Source of the DNA: Mermis nigrescens
Lineage: Eukaryota > Nematoda > Enoplea > Mermithida > Mermithidae
DNA: 64,000 bases
Assembly (NCBI GenBank): GCA_036768485.1
Contig: JAVLUZ010000401.1
Location: 124,001-188,000 of the forward strand
Reading direction: 5' to 3'
Each line of letters starts with the position of its first letter. The first letter of the stretch is position 1. A program made the translations under genes and the position numbers. The notes below the pieces were generated by a model. It made no database searches and had not been told where the DNA came from. It saw only the letters and a list, made by a program, of their open reading frames with translations. Below are positions 40,995-53,166 of the stretch, in pieces.

Positions 40995-43900
40995 CTAAGA
41001 GAAAAACGAACCTCATATCGGGGGACATATTTTCTTAACGATGCGACTTGATCAAATGTAGTTTATCTTGATAGAAATATCGTGAAGTCTTAATTATACT
41101 GATTGCATTATAATAAAGATACATTATAATAAAGTATCTGCAATTTAGCGAGTCATTTTTTGGAGCCACGAGAAAATGCGAGAAAGAAATTGCGCTTGGT
41201 AATTTCACAATATCTAATATTGATTATATCTGATCTGTTTTATACTAAAGTCATTTGAATAATCTATTAGCAGCTTAATTTGTTTAGTAATAGAGGTGCA
41301 AAATAATATCAACTTAAAAGATCCTCAAAATACGAACAAATATCGTATCAGAATAACCTAACTATATACATAGTACGATCTCCATGTAGCCATTGTCAAA
41401 ATTACAGAAGTATTAGCTACCCGCAATACTTTTACTTGAATGTAGCAACAAGCTGTAGTAGAAGTGCAAATCAAATAGGTTCAATCAATTAGTCAATTTT
41501 AAGCAATCATGTAGAAAATGTTTGTTTTTCATCGATTCTTAGTCTTCCTTTTGCAATATTTTTCCAAAAAAATTTCATGTTTTTCTATTCTATGGGTCTA
41601 TACAAAACACGCACGCGGTTAAAAGTTCTGGCACGGGGGTAAACCGGTTTTACTGGGGGAATCAGTGTTTTTTTGTACAAGGTCCGTTTGTACATGTACA
41701 AAGATGGTCCCCAAAGTCTTTGTACATTTTGTACATGCAAATTTTTTCGTACTATTATTTGGTATAGTAGCGATTTTAGTGTGGTAAACCGGAGTTTTTC
41801 GACCTTTGGTAGTTGATTTTAGCTAATTTCTGAGTTTCTGATGCCAAAAATTACTAGAAATTATCTCAAAAGGGCGCGAAGCGCCGAAAAACTTACATTT
41901 TTACATTCTAAATGCAAATTCTGCCATTTAAAGATTATGGGACAAGAAAATTTTTCAAGAATTTTACACCTTTCTAAAGTTTTTGTCTTCCCAAAAATCT
42001 TTGTATATATACAAAGACGGTCCTGAAAAGTCTTTGTACATCGGGAAAAATCTTTGCCAAATACAAAAAACCGTGGGGGAATGAGTAAATTTTCTTATTG
42101 TTCAATGTCAAATTATCATACTTTCGTTGCATTCTATTCTTCATGAATATTTGTGATTAAATTTGCATGAAAACAAATACTAATAAGGGCGACGGAATGA
42201 TATTTAGCATCAAATATATGCGACTTAATGAAAGAAAAATGTTCGGATGAATGTGAACAGTCTATTGCTCGAAAAATAAGTATATGTACTGAAATTATAC
42301 TGTTAGACGTCGTTTGGCGCTTTTTTCAACGTTTTCGAGGGGCATAAATTTCTTGGTTTATTTAAAGAAAAACGATTGATCAAGAAAAAACATTGATCTG
42401 CAGAATATAGATTTCTTAAACAGCTAAATTAAAAAAGAAAAGGACATGCATTACTGACACTATATGTAGGTATTATACAGGTAAAAACTGGTGAACTAAT
42501 GTAATATATCCCAAGCTAATGGTAAAAATTTTCATTAGCATTGGTGCTAATAAAGGTTGTACTAAAAAAACGTTGGTTCAAGCCCTGCAAAAAATTTCCA
42601 CCCCGCAATTTTTCGATTTCTCAAAAAAAATCGTAGGAAACGCCGTTTTAAGCTTTTTAGCGATGTTTTAGTTCAAAATTGCTGTTCGATCATTTTTTGC
42701 TATAGATAAATATGTATGTATTTTGCTGGATTTAAGTGATTTCATGTTGAAAATCTTTTTAATGTTTTTTATCGTCTGGGAAAAAGAGCATCGTCAGAAA
42801 CGCTTAGAAATTGATTTTTTGACGCGTATCCATCTTTGAAGCCAAAAAGGTACTTAAGAAAAAGTTTTTGGTTTCACTCATACACGTAACAGCTCGAAAT
42901 TTCGGGTGGGAGTCTGGGTCATTTTCAGGGAGGAAGGGGTGAATGAATTCCAATTTTTGACCAAAAGTGGTGAAAAAACGGCTAAAAATTGCGGAAAAGA
43001 CGCAAATTACTGCCATAAATGGGAGAGGGGTCAAAAATGTTCTGACTTTAGGAGATAGGGGCGACCAATTTTGGGTGGGGTATTCCCTAATCCCAGTTAC
43101 ATATATGGTTTAACCCCTAGATCCCATGCCATGCAAATATGGTCTAGACTCGCTAAAAGCCCACATACACGTCTGGTCGCAAGTCGTTATCAAATGTTCA
43201 TAGCAATGACTTTAAAGTATGGCAGATAAAAGACCTACAGTGGCGTGCAAAAGTTAAAAGCCACTCTGCTCAAACAAAGCAGGAAGCTACAAGTACTTTG
43301 GAAAGCTTGTTGGTCTCTGAAAAAGAAGCGAGTGAACTTATGGCAAGTTTCTAGGCCAGTTTTCTTAGCTAAATCTGAATCTGCATGCCTGTTTAGGTTC
43401 AATAAGATATTTATCGTGATATTAGGGATTAGAAAAGCCTTGCGGTAATTCTATATTGCTTAAAATTATGCAAATAGTTTATAATGCCAAAATTTAGTAA
43501 ATAAACGATTATAACTGGAGCTAAAACTAATTTTGCATTTGTGCATGAGGCACTAAAAAATTATATATCGTTTTAGCGTTTTAGGAATATATTGTACTTT
43601 GGAGGGTTTTCCGGATAGTCCCGTTGACATCTGCATATTTTATGAATAATTTCGTTAAATAATTGGAGGCGTAACGCATAAAATTCGAAAGAGAAAGAAA
43701 AAGTTTATGCATTTTTGCACACTTTCAATCGAAAATCGGCTATAAGATTACCAAATGAGAGATATAGAAGGATATTTCGAGCCAATAAACTGATTCCAAT
43801 CAAATTTAACTGATGAAATTCACTGGACCTGGCACTGCCACAATAAAAGTGCGCAATAAAATTTCGGAAAATATTCTCGTTTTTATGATGGATGTATATT

Positions 43901-46900
43901 CGATATTTCATTGCTGAATCGGAAGAAGTTTGCTTACTATCGGACTCTTGAAAAATGAAGTTTTCTGCACGAAAAACACTGTAAACATATAAAATGATAG
44001 TTATGCTCTTATGTTTGTTATTCTGGAACACATAATGAACGAATTGGTTTCGCAGCTCATTTCGACACTTTTCAATGTCCGAGGCTAAGCAACAGAGCTT
44101 TATTCCAGGAACGATGTTCCATACATTGAGTTTTTGTATTTCAATGGTTTTGATCGGATATTAACATCATAACTGATATTAAATGGCCAATTTACTTATA
44201 ACGCAGGGTGGCTCTGAACTTTTGAACACCACTGTATGTATATAATTAAAGACAGTCAGAAACTAGTCAATCAAATCTTTGTTACCTTGAAGTTGGTTTT
44301 GGATAGAGTTTTTGGCTGAGACATTGCGGCAGCTGTAAAAATGAAATAATGTACTTCAGAACAAATTATGAGAATAAAGATAAAATAAGCTACTTTTTAA
44401 TTTAGCTTCTAGCTTTATATCGAATGAGTACGGATCGGAATGTTTCAAATATGGTAAAACTGGAGGCTCCTGAAACAAGAACTTTTAGCTAAATTTGCGA
44501 TCCAATTTAGCAACACATATGTAGGAAGTTTTTTGAAATATAAATCAATTTATATTGGGCCCCACCCCCTCGATTGAATCCTGGATATGCGTCTGCATTT
44601 GCATACACATTTTCCGACGTTTTCCAAAGTACATATGTATATACATTAAATACCGAAATCGAAGTGTTCTTTCTTTAATAGGCTATTTAAGCGTCGTATT
44701 TCGGTCTCGCTTGAGGCGAAATTGCGGAAAATACTTCATAAATAGTGCGAAGCGCCAAAAATTTTAAGAGTTTATAGTAAAGAAAAAGTTTTCCGTCTTT
44801 CCATGCATTACCTCACCTCTCAAAAAATTTTCAGCCAAGGGGAGCCGCACCCGCCAACCTAAATACGACCCTGTAAATAACATAAATGTGTATTTCGGTA
44901 ACGAAAAGAAAAGCGACTATCCATATAATAGCAACTTTTCGAATAACATCGAAATTTAACGCAAATAATCAATAGTCAACGAAAGGACTGAATAGATTTT
45001 CATTTAGAATACATTTTGATTGCTTTTCTTTCTGCGCTACTAGAAGATTTCCATCCGAATGTATACTTAAGTTCATAGGTTTCTTAGTTTTTCTCGTCGA
45101 ATCTGCATTCTAAGAAGATTGCTGACTATAATATGCCCTTATTTTTTCGACGAAAATATTTTATTAGACATTCCGCGACAATGTTGACTTGAAACTGTCC
45201 CTCGTAAACTACTAATAGTTATTTATAGAGCGCTCCTTTTGTGGCAGACCTTTTCATTGCGAAGCGATAAGAAGTCGCTTACATACGAATACACAAAAAT
45301 CGTGAGTGCGACTTATATAAATACGCATTAACCATCGCCGAAAAGCATAATAGAACCCGTGTTCTTAAATAGTATATAACTATGTACTCAGGTACCTACG
45401 CTAATATCTATGTAACTGGAAATGTGACTACTACCTCATTTCTCTTATTAGTTTTATCTAGCCGAAAATTGTAAGGAGGAAACGGCCAGGACTATGTACA
45501 TACAACATAGATACGTGCGAGTATGAGTTTTCTTGGCAAGATTGACGCAAATAATAAAAAACGAATAAGTCAGCTATGAATAATTAATTCATTATCTGAC
45601 TGTATTTTGCAGTGAAAATTCTACCTGAATTGGATTTTCGACTATAAATTCTTTTAGTGCTTCCATTGTAACTATCCACGGAGATATCGTGGTTCCAAGA
45701 CTCTTCGATAGGAATGGCCCAAGAGGTTGATATTCCCAGGTTTGAATGTCACGAGCTAGAGAGCAGTAAGATGCGTTTTCAAACACAACATTAATCAACT
45801 ATAATTAAAACAGATCCGAACTTAGAGGAAACAAAAAAAATCGCTCTGAACATTAAAGAAAATTATTGTTTTTAATTTTTTTCAACTGTTCGCCAGAAAA
45901 GCTACAAATCAAGCACCGTACGTGAACTATTTTACTACAAGTCTCAAGTATGTACGTACATACATACATACGACCAGAAAGCAGCACAACTCGTAGCGTT
46001 TTGACACAAAATTGCAATTTAAGAAAATCTAAGTAAATTAGGCAATAATTTTTAAACAATTATTATCTGTGTAAGACTGCTCGGAACCATACACAATCTG
46101 AGTGAAATTTGTTAGTAAATTATTAAATAAAAATTATTTAAGTATCACAAAGTGAGGTTTTTAACGCTTTATTGTTCGCAATTAATTTTTTACTCGGTTT
46201 TACGGAAAGCATGAAAACATTCCCAACAATGTTCGAATTTTTTTAGTCTCAATGGATGGAACATGCTGAAAAGGATGAAAAGGCAATTTATTTGAACAAG
46301 TTAGGAATAGTTCACTGAATACATATAGCAAATTATGTCGCACATATCCAGGTTCCGCATGCCTAAAACATGGACAGGACCTAAGTCAAGGTATATAAGA
46401 GGGTATCATAATATGTACACAATGCAGAGAACGATTTTCAAGTACTGCTCCGCTTCTACTACATAATAGGGACTCGGAGAAATAATTTTCGTCGTTCATC
46501 GTAATCAAAGGGAAAAATTTTTAAACTATTTAATCATGATTTTTAAGGTTCAAACAAACGGAAATAACGTTACTGAAACGAAAAAATAATGAAATAATGA
46601 ATGAGGAGGAGAGTAACCGTTTTAACAGGATTGTGCATTTCTCTAGAACCCCTATTCGGAGAGTAAGGAGATGAGATGAAAACTGCAAAGATTCTAGATA
46701 TTCTTAAAAAGCATTACTTCGATTGGAAAATTTACTGAGTATCGCGTTTTTTTGGTCTGAAGATGTAACTCTATAAAAGCTCTTTGTAGTATAAAGCTGC
46801 GATTTCTAAGAAAAACCCGCAAAAACATCATGTGCCATACATGCACACGGTCAGTCTTCAGGGTATTAAAAATTTTCAAACTTAGCGTATAGTAATTTTG

Positions 46901-49900
46901 CTACCGGGGAATTTCGAAGTGCCCAAGTGCCCATTTTACATAATTAATCAGAGCTTAAAACAAACACTGGTAACTGGGAATGCTCTAAGCATAACAAAAT
47001 TATAAGATTATTAGAACGAATCGAATGTCTTCCACATTCATTAAAAAATCCTAAAAACTTATACAATCACCTTTATCTACCTAAAACATACCACTATCGA
47101 TGATGTTGAGATTTTTCTTTTTTTCGTGATTTTCGAAGAAAATCGTAGAAAACGTTTTGGTTTAAGCGTTTTAGCAAACTATAAATACAAAAGTATAATT
47201 CTTCTGGCGCTCAGTGCCAAAGGGCCGTTTTTGACTAAATTTTGTTGAATTTAATTGAATTTTACCTTGAACATTTTATATGTTTTTATCGTCTGGAAAG
47301 AAGCATAGTCAGAATCGCAAAAAAATAATGCTCTTGACGCGCATCCATCGTTTTAGGCCCAAAAAGAGGTTGGTACTTTAGAAAAATTTATTTTTGGATT
47401 GTAGTTTTGGATTATATAGTTTTGGATTCTTTGGATTGTTCGCCGAACAAAAGAAGAACTGAAATATAGCTGAGAGTAACTAAATTTTGAATTTACAACG
47501 CTTCTCTACAAATTCTATTCATAACTAGAGAGCCCTATTCAGTACAATCAAAACCTTGAAAGAATTCTGGAAGATTTTTTAAAATTTTTAGAATAACACA
47601 CTTACGAATTGAAGATTTTTATCATAAGCGTCTGTCGCGCGTGTATATCAAAATAAAAGCTTGTTAAATGATTCAGCATAGGTACCCGAATATTTTAGTA
47701 ATTCTAATTGAAAGCAAAAATCAAGCTCGTGATTTTAATATAATCAAAAATCAATAAAACTTTCAGGTTGCAAAAGCAAGGTCTGAATTAATTTCGTAAA
47801 CGAGAAGTAAATAAGGAATGGCTTAATTTGAATAATCTTACCGCTCCAATCGTTCATTAATACCATTCCGAATATATGTTTATGAGCATCTGAAACTGGA
47901 ATCGGCTGACCAAGTTTATTAGGCGATCCAACGAAAAATGCCATTTCTAACTCAAAATCCATAAGCTTAGAAGGACCGAATATTGGACTTTCAACTATAA
48001 ACCCAATAATAGCAATTTTTAAAGCGTGCATAAATGCGACGCGCCGATAAATATACAAATATTTTAAAGTCAAAATACAGGCATACTGATGAATAGACAT
48101 GCACAGCATGGGAATTCAGGGAGGGGAAGGCTTGGAACGCATCAGAAGCATCGTTTTCCGGCGCTTCTGACGATGCTCTATCTTTCCAGAGCAAAAAACA
48201 TAGGACAAAATTCGAAAAAAAATCAAAAAAGTTCAAAACATGAGTATATGGCACAAACAAAGTGCCAAAAATCTGACACTTTTGCGCAAATCGATAGCTA
48301 AAAACGCTTGAAAAAGCCCTTTTCTACCAATTTTCAACAAATTTTTGTAAACATTTGAAAAATGGCGGATTCTGGGCGGGTGACAAAATTTCCGGACGAA
48401 GTGGGGGTAGGGTAGGGATCGGACGAGGGTCATCTTTCTCCCTCGGCCGAGGGAACTTTGAAATCCTCGCCTCAGCCGAGGGCCGAGGGACCGAGGATTT
48501 GTTATAGATATAATTTGAGTATCTGAGTACAAACAGTATAGGACATAAATGCTCGATGTGATGTGGGTACAGTAGCAATAGGATTGATTAGTGTAATATA
48601 GTTCAAAGCTAACAAGCTATTATTCAAATTTTATTCAAAGGTAGGTTTGCAAATGACAGGCACAGTAGTGACAAATTGCTAATCGAGTTCATAATGCAGA
48701 ATCCGTCTAGTTTTTGTCTAAGCTTAATTCGCTATAAAGATGCTCATACTTTCGGCTGCTCCACTGAGCAAGAGAAGCAAAATGCGATGTGCATAATATT
48801 ATCATTATCATTATTAGTCCGCCATTACTGCAACACAAAAAAGGAACGAAAACGCGATCGCGAAAAACGTTTGAATTTTCTACCCATTCCCAAGTTTGGT
48901 TTATGCATAATGTAGGTTTTGCACGCAATGACACGGAAAACGCCCACATAATGTACCTATTCTAATCGGTGATGTCACAACAGCCCCACCAGTACCAACA
49001 GCCCCACCGTCCCAACAGCCCCGCCGTCCCAACAGCCCCACCGTCCCAACTAGCCCCACCGTCCCAACAGCCCCACCGTCCCAACAGCCCCACCGTCCCA
49101 ACAGCCCCACCGTCCCAACAGCCCCACCAATAATCCCAACAGCCCCACCAATCCCAACAGCTCCACCAATCCCAACAGCCCCACCAATCCCAACAGCTCC
49201 ACCAATCCCAACAGCCCCACCAATCCCAACAGCCCCACCAATCCCAACAGCCCCACCGTTCCAACAGCCCAACCTTCCCAACAGCCCACTTTCCCAACAA
49301 CCCCACCGTCCCACCAGCCCCACCATTACTGCAATCGCTATTATACGAGAAATGCGTTTGGCGAATGTACTTTTTGAAACATAGAAATTATACGGGCTAC
49401 GTTTGATCATGATATTTTTTTGACTATTTTTCGACTTCGTATATCTCATCAAGACCATACACGAGCGTGCAGGTTTACATTTTCAGAATAACTCTACCTG
49501 AGAAACTGGCAGACCCGCCAGAATTGAAGCTTCAGCATTTTTGCGCAATCCGGGATTTTGCCTCATTCAAGTCATCTCGCAAGATTAGATTCCTGCTCAT
49601 TATGGCCTAGTCTACACTGCCAGAAAAAAAACGAAAAATGTTCTAAGTGAAAAAAGAGAGATAAGTGTTAAAACTAAATGAAAATCAAAACTTCCACGCT
49701 AATCTGTCTCAAAATAGCCATAAAATGTGGATTAGCGTAGTTTTTACGCAATTTTAACATTCATACCAGTTTTTGAGGTCATTTTTGGCTCAAAACTCCT
49801 TCTCCAGACGGTCGTGCTGTGCATCTATGATTTATAACAGTGGGGCACTTAAAACCAACATTGGTAGCGAACAAATTCTGCGGGTCTGGTGGGGTAAAGT

Positions 49901-52900
49901 GACCGAGAAATGTGCTAAAAATAGAATGCTGGGGTCTATGATAATTTGGGGGATTTCCAGAATTTCGGGTTGGGGGGCTTAAACTTTAAACAACCCCCAC
50001 GCTTATGTGTGGTTGGGACAGTGCGACTGTTGGAACGGTAGGACTGCTGGAACGGTGGAACTGCTGGGATTGATGGGGCTCTTGGGACTGGTGGGGCTGT
50101 TGGGATTATTGGTGGGGCTGTTAAGACGGTGGGGCTGTTGAGAGGGTGGGGTTGTTGGGACGGTGGGGCTGTTGGGTTTGGTAGGGCTGTTGGGATTGGT
50201 GGGGCTGTTGGGGTGGTGGGGCTGTTAGGGATCGAGTAGGCTGTTAGGATTTTTGGTGTGGCTGTTGGGACGGTGGGGCTGTTGAGACACAATCCTTTAA
50301 TCAGCATACGCGTCTTTTCTCTGCCGTCTATAGGCTCGCATATCAAAGCATTGATTTGGTATAACATTCGAGGCAATGGGTCTTTTGTAGCACATGCGTT
50401 TTTTTGCTGTATTTGCGCTATTTCGGTATCACTCAAAGAATGAAAAATTGAGAAACCCTCGGTCCCTCGGCCATTTTTCACCTTTCACACTCGGCCGATC
50501 CCTAGAGTAGGGTTTAAAATTTTTCAGGGGGTGAAACCCCCTCCTGGATCATGTATCTTGATGACACTGTCGTTTTAATATACAGGTAAGTTTCCGGCCT
50601 GTATTAACGAAGCTATGAGGTAACCATCATATAAAAGCAATTATTAAGATTTTTTGGTGGATAAAGTTCATTACAGCTGAATTAACATTTTGATATTTTG
50701 TAAATACACTACGTCATTAATCTTTTCAAGACAACAAAACTGACTTGAAAATATAAAACACGAATGTCCTGATCACTGACATAGGCGGCGGCTTTTCGTA
50801 AAAATAAGAAATTTAAGAATGGAATAAATAACATTTTGTAGTCTAAATGTAATAATAAATAGATAATAAAGAATTTACTCAATAACAAATAAATAAATAA
50901 ATGATTAATAATAAATGAATAAATAAATAAATCAAATACGATAATATGCCAGGCACGGTTTCTTTTTTGTATTCGGCAAAGATTTTTCCCGATGTACAAA
51001 GACTTTTCGGGACCGTCTTTGTACATGTGTACAAAGATTTTTGGGAAGACAAAAATTGCAAAAAAGGTCTATAATTCAGAAAAATTTCGGCGCTTCGCGC
51101 CGAAATGAGTAATTGTGTGTTCTATATATCTTTATAATGGCAGAAATTGCATTTCAAAAGTAAAAATGTCAAATTTTTCGGCGCTTCGCGCCGTTTTAAG
51201 ACGATTCTTAGTGATTTTTGCCCTTAGAGACCCAGAAATTAGCTAAAACACACTACGAAAAGTCGAAGAACTCTGTTTTTACGATACTAAAAATCGCTGC
51301 TGTACCATATTATAGTACCCAAAAATTTGGTGTGTACAAAATGTACAAAGATTTTTAGGAAGACAAAAACTGTAAAAAGGTGTGAAAATTCCCAAAATTT
51401 TCAACGCTTCGCGCCGAACTGATAAATTATTTGTCCTATATATCTTTAAAATGGCAGAATTTGCATTTAGAATGGAAAAATGTCAATATTTTTCGGCGCT
51501 TCGCGCCGTTTTCAGATAATTTTTAGTAATTTTTAGCATCATAAACCCAGAAATTAGCTAAAATACACTACCTAAGATCGAAAACCCCGTTTTACCACAC
51601 TAAAATCGCTACTGTAATATATTATAGTACACAAAAATTTGCATGTGCAAAATGTACAAAGACTTTTGGGGACCATCTTTGTACATGTACAAACGGACCT
51701 TGTACAAAAAAAAACACTTTGATGCCAGCGGCATAATTTGAGTTGCGACGTTCTGAGTAATGAACAAATGTGCGCAGTTGCCTAAATATAATGCTGTTTT
51801 ATTACAATCAATGAAGAGAATCATAAAGCAATCATGTTTCGTTGACAACGAATTTAATGATGAAAAATAATTTAAAAAGCGTGCTGAACTCAGACTGGAA
51901 ACTTTCGGCAAATTTTTCCATATTTGCATTATACAAGACTTTCACATCCAAGCTGAAAGTCTGAAGCAGTTGCCTACTCAGGATGAAAATTATATTTAGC
52001 TCATTGATTTCCAGTGATCATTTGCATCCGATTATAAAGCAAGACTCAAAAATTTACGTTAAACCCTGATTGTTCGATGGTATAATTTCTGGTCAATGTT
52101 ATATGCATCGCTTACCATTTTGAGGCTTCGTTTGGCCATTCGGGCGTCGAATGTCGGTGCCACTGACAACAATACTGGAAGCTCGGCCATGGTAACCAAC
52201 GGGTAAATGCAACCTATATGACAAAGAATTAATCTTTTACTACACATTTTACATAGCAAGACATTTCACAATTTTCAATAGCTACATACCAATTAGGCGT
52301 CAAGGCGTTATCCTTGCCACGAATCATTATTCCACAATTCGTGGCGTGATAAATGGATGAATAAAAAAGTCCGTGTAATCTCCTGAATTTCACATTTGAT
52401 AACTGATATCAATTTTTCTTATTGATTATCACTGCGGTTTTAACACTGTTTATCAGAACAAAGGGTTGACATTAATAAAATTTAACATTATATTGCTTGC
52501 ATTCATATTGTTTTTCGAACGTTACATCTTTTTATTTCATATTGTACGCGTACCTTTAAACATTAGGTGTATCATAAATGGGCATATGGTGAGAAGCATA
52601 GATGCTTAGCATGGTCGATATGGGGGGGTCAGCCAGCCGGTCTAATAGGGGTCAGAAGTTGAGCTTTTTCGACCAAAATAACCTTAAAAACTAATATAAG
52701 CGCTGAAATAGCATTGAAACTACATTGTTACACAGTTTCTCGTCAATTTAAGGCATTTTGATGAAAATTTCCAATGTTCATCCATTTCTATGCTTCATTT
52801 TCCCGAAAAAATTTCTTATTCTTCCATGCTGTAGGTCTAGACCCCCAACCCCCTCCCACATGCATTATTTATGGACTGGATGATGAGAAATCAGTTGCGC

Positions 52901-53106
52901 AGATAGTTAAAGCGATAGGTTTTGTGCATGAGTATGAAATAAATTGAAGAATATTTTAAAATTTTTCTTCGCTATTGTGTAGAGCTCGCTGAAAAACGTT
53001 CAAGACTGCCTTTATTTTTGACTCAACACCGAATGGTTTTCGAGATATCTGACTTTTCAAAATGTTTGTCCCCCCAAAATAAAATCCTGGCTACGGACCT
53101 GCATTT

Positions 53107-53166
<60 letters not shown>

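Larger units (their letters stand above)
48389..50520. mobile_element. Foldback-like element with inverted minisatellite arrays
   Basis: Inserted in a C-family MITE near a shared 'aaaattt'. The ends carry 'tagggatcggacgag' on the left and, inverted, 'tagggatcggccgag' on the right, both followed by 'cggccgaggg' blocks. Inside, a CCCCACCGTCCCAACAG array (48967-49312) is mirrored by an inverted GGTGGGGCTGTTGGGAC array (50012-50286). The central ~700 bp includes diverged G- and B-family MITE sequence. No transposase was seen. Confidence 0.6.
48094..50557 (+). mobile_element. MITE family C, copy 5, split by a 2.1-kb insertion
   Basis: The left part (48094 to about 48390) starts TAGACATGCACAGCATGGG and follows the C body. 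The matching right end, '...cctggatcatgtat', reappears only at 50540-50557. Flanks CTGATGAA and TTGATGAC agree at 6 of 8 positions. The interval in between is the foldback-like element. Confidence 0.7.

Noticed and set aside
48901..49458. Long Gly/Ala/Trp-rich frames on the minus strand (185, 114 and 79 codons)
   Set aside because: They arise in three frames from the 17/18-bp minisatellite; no codon bias or family, so treated as repeat translation.
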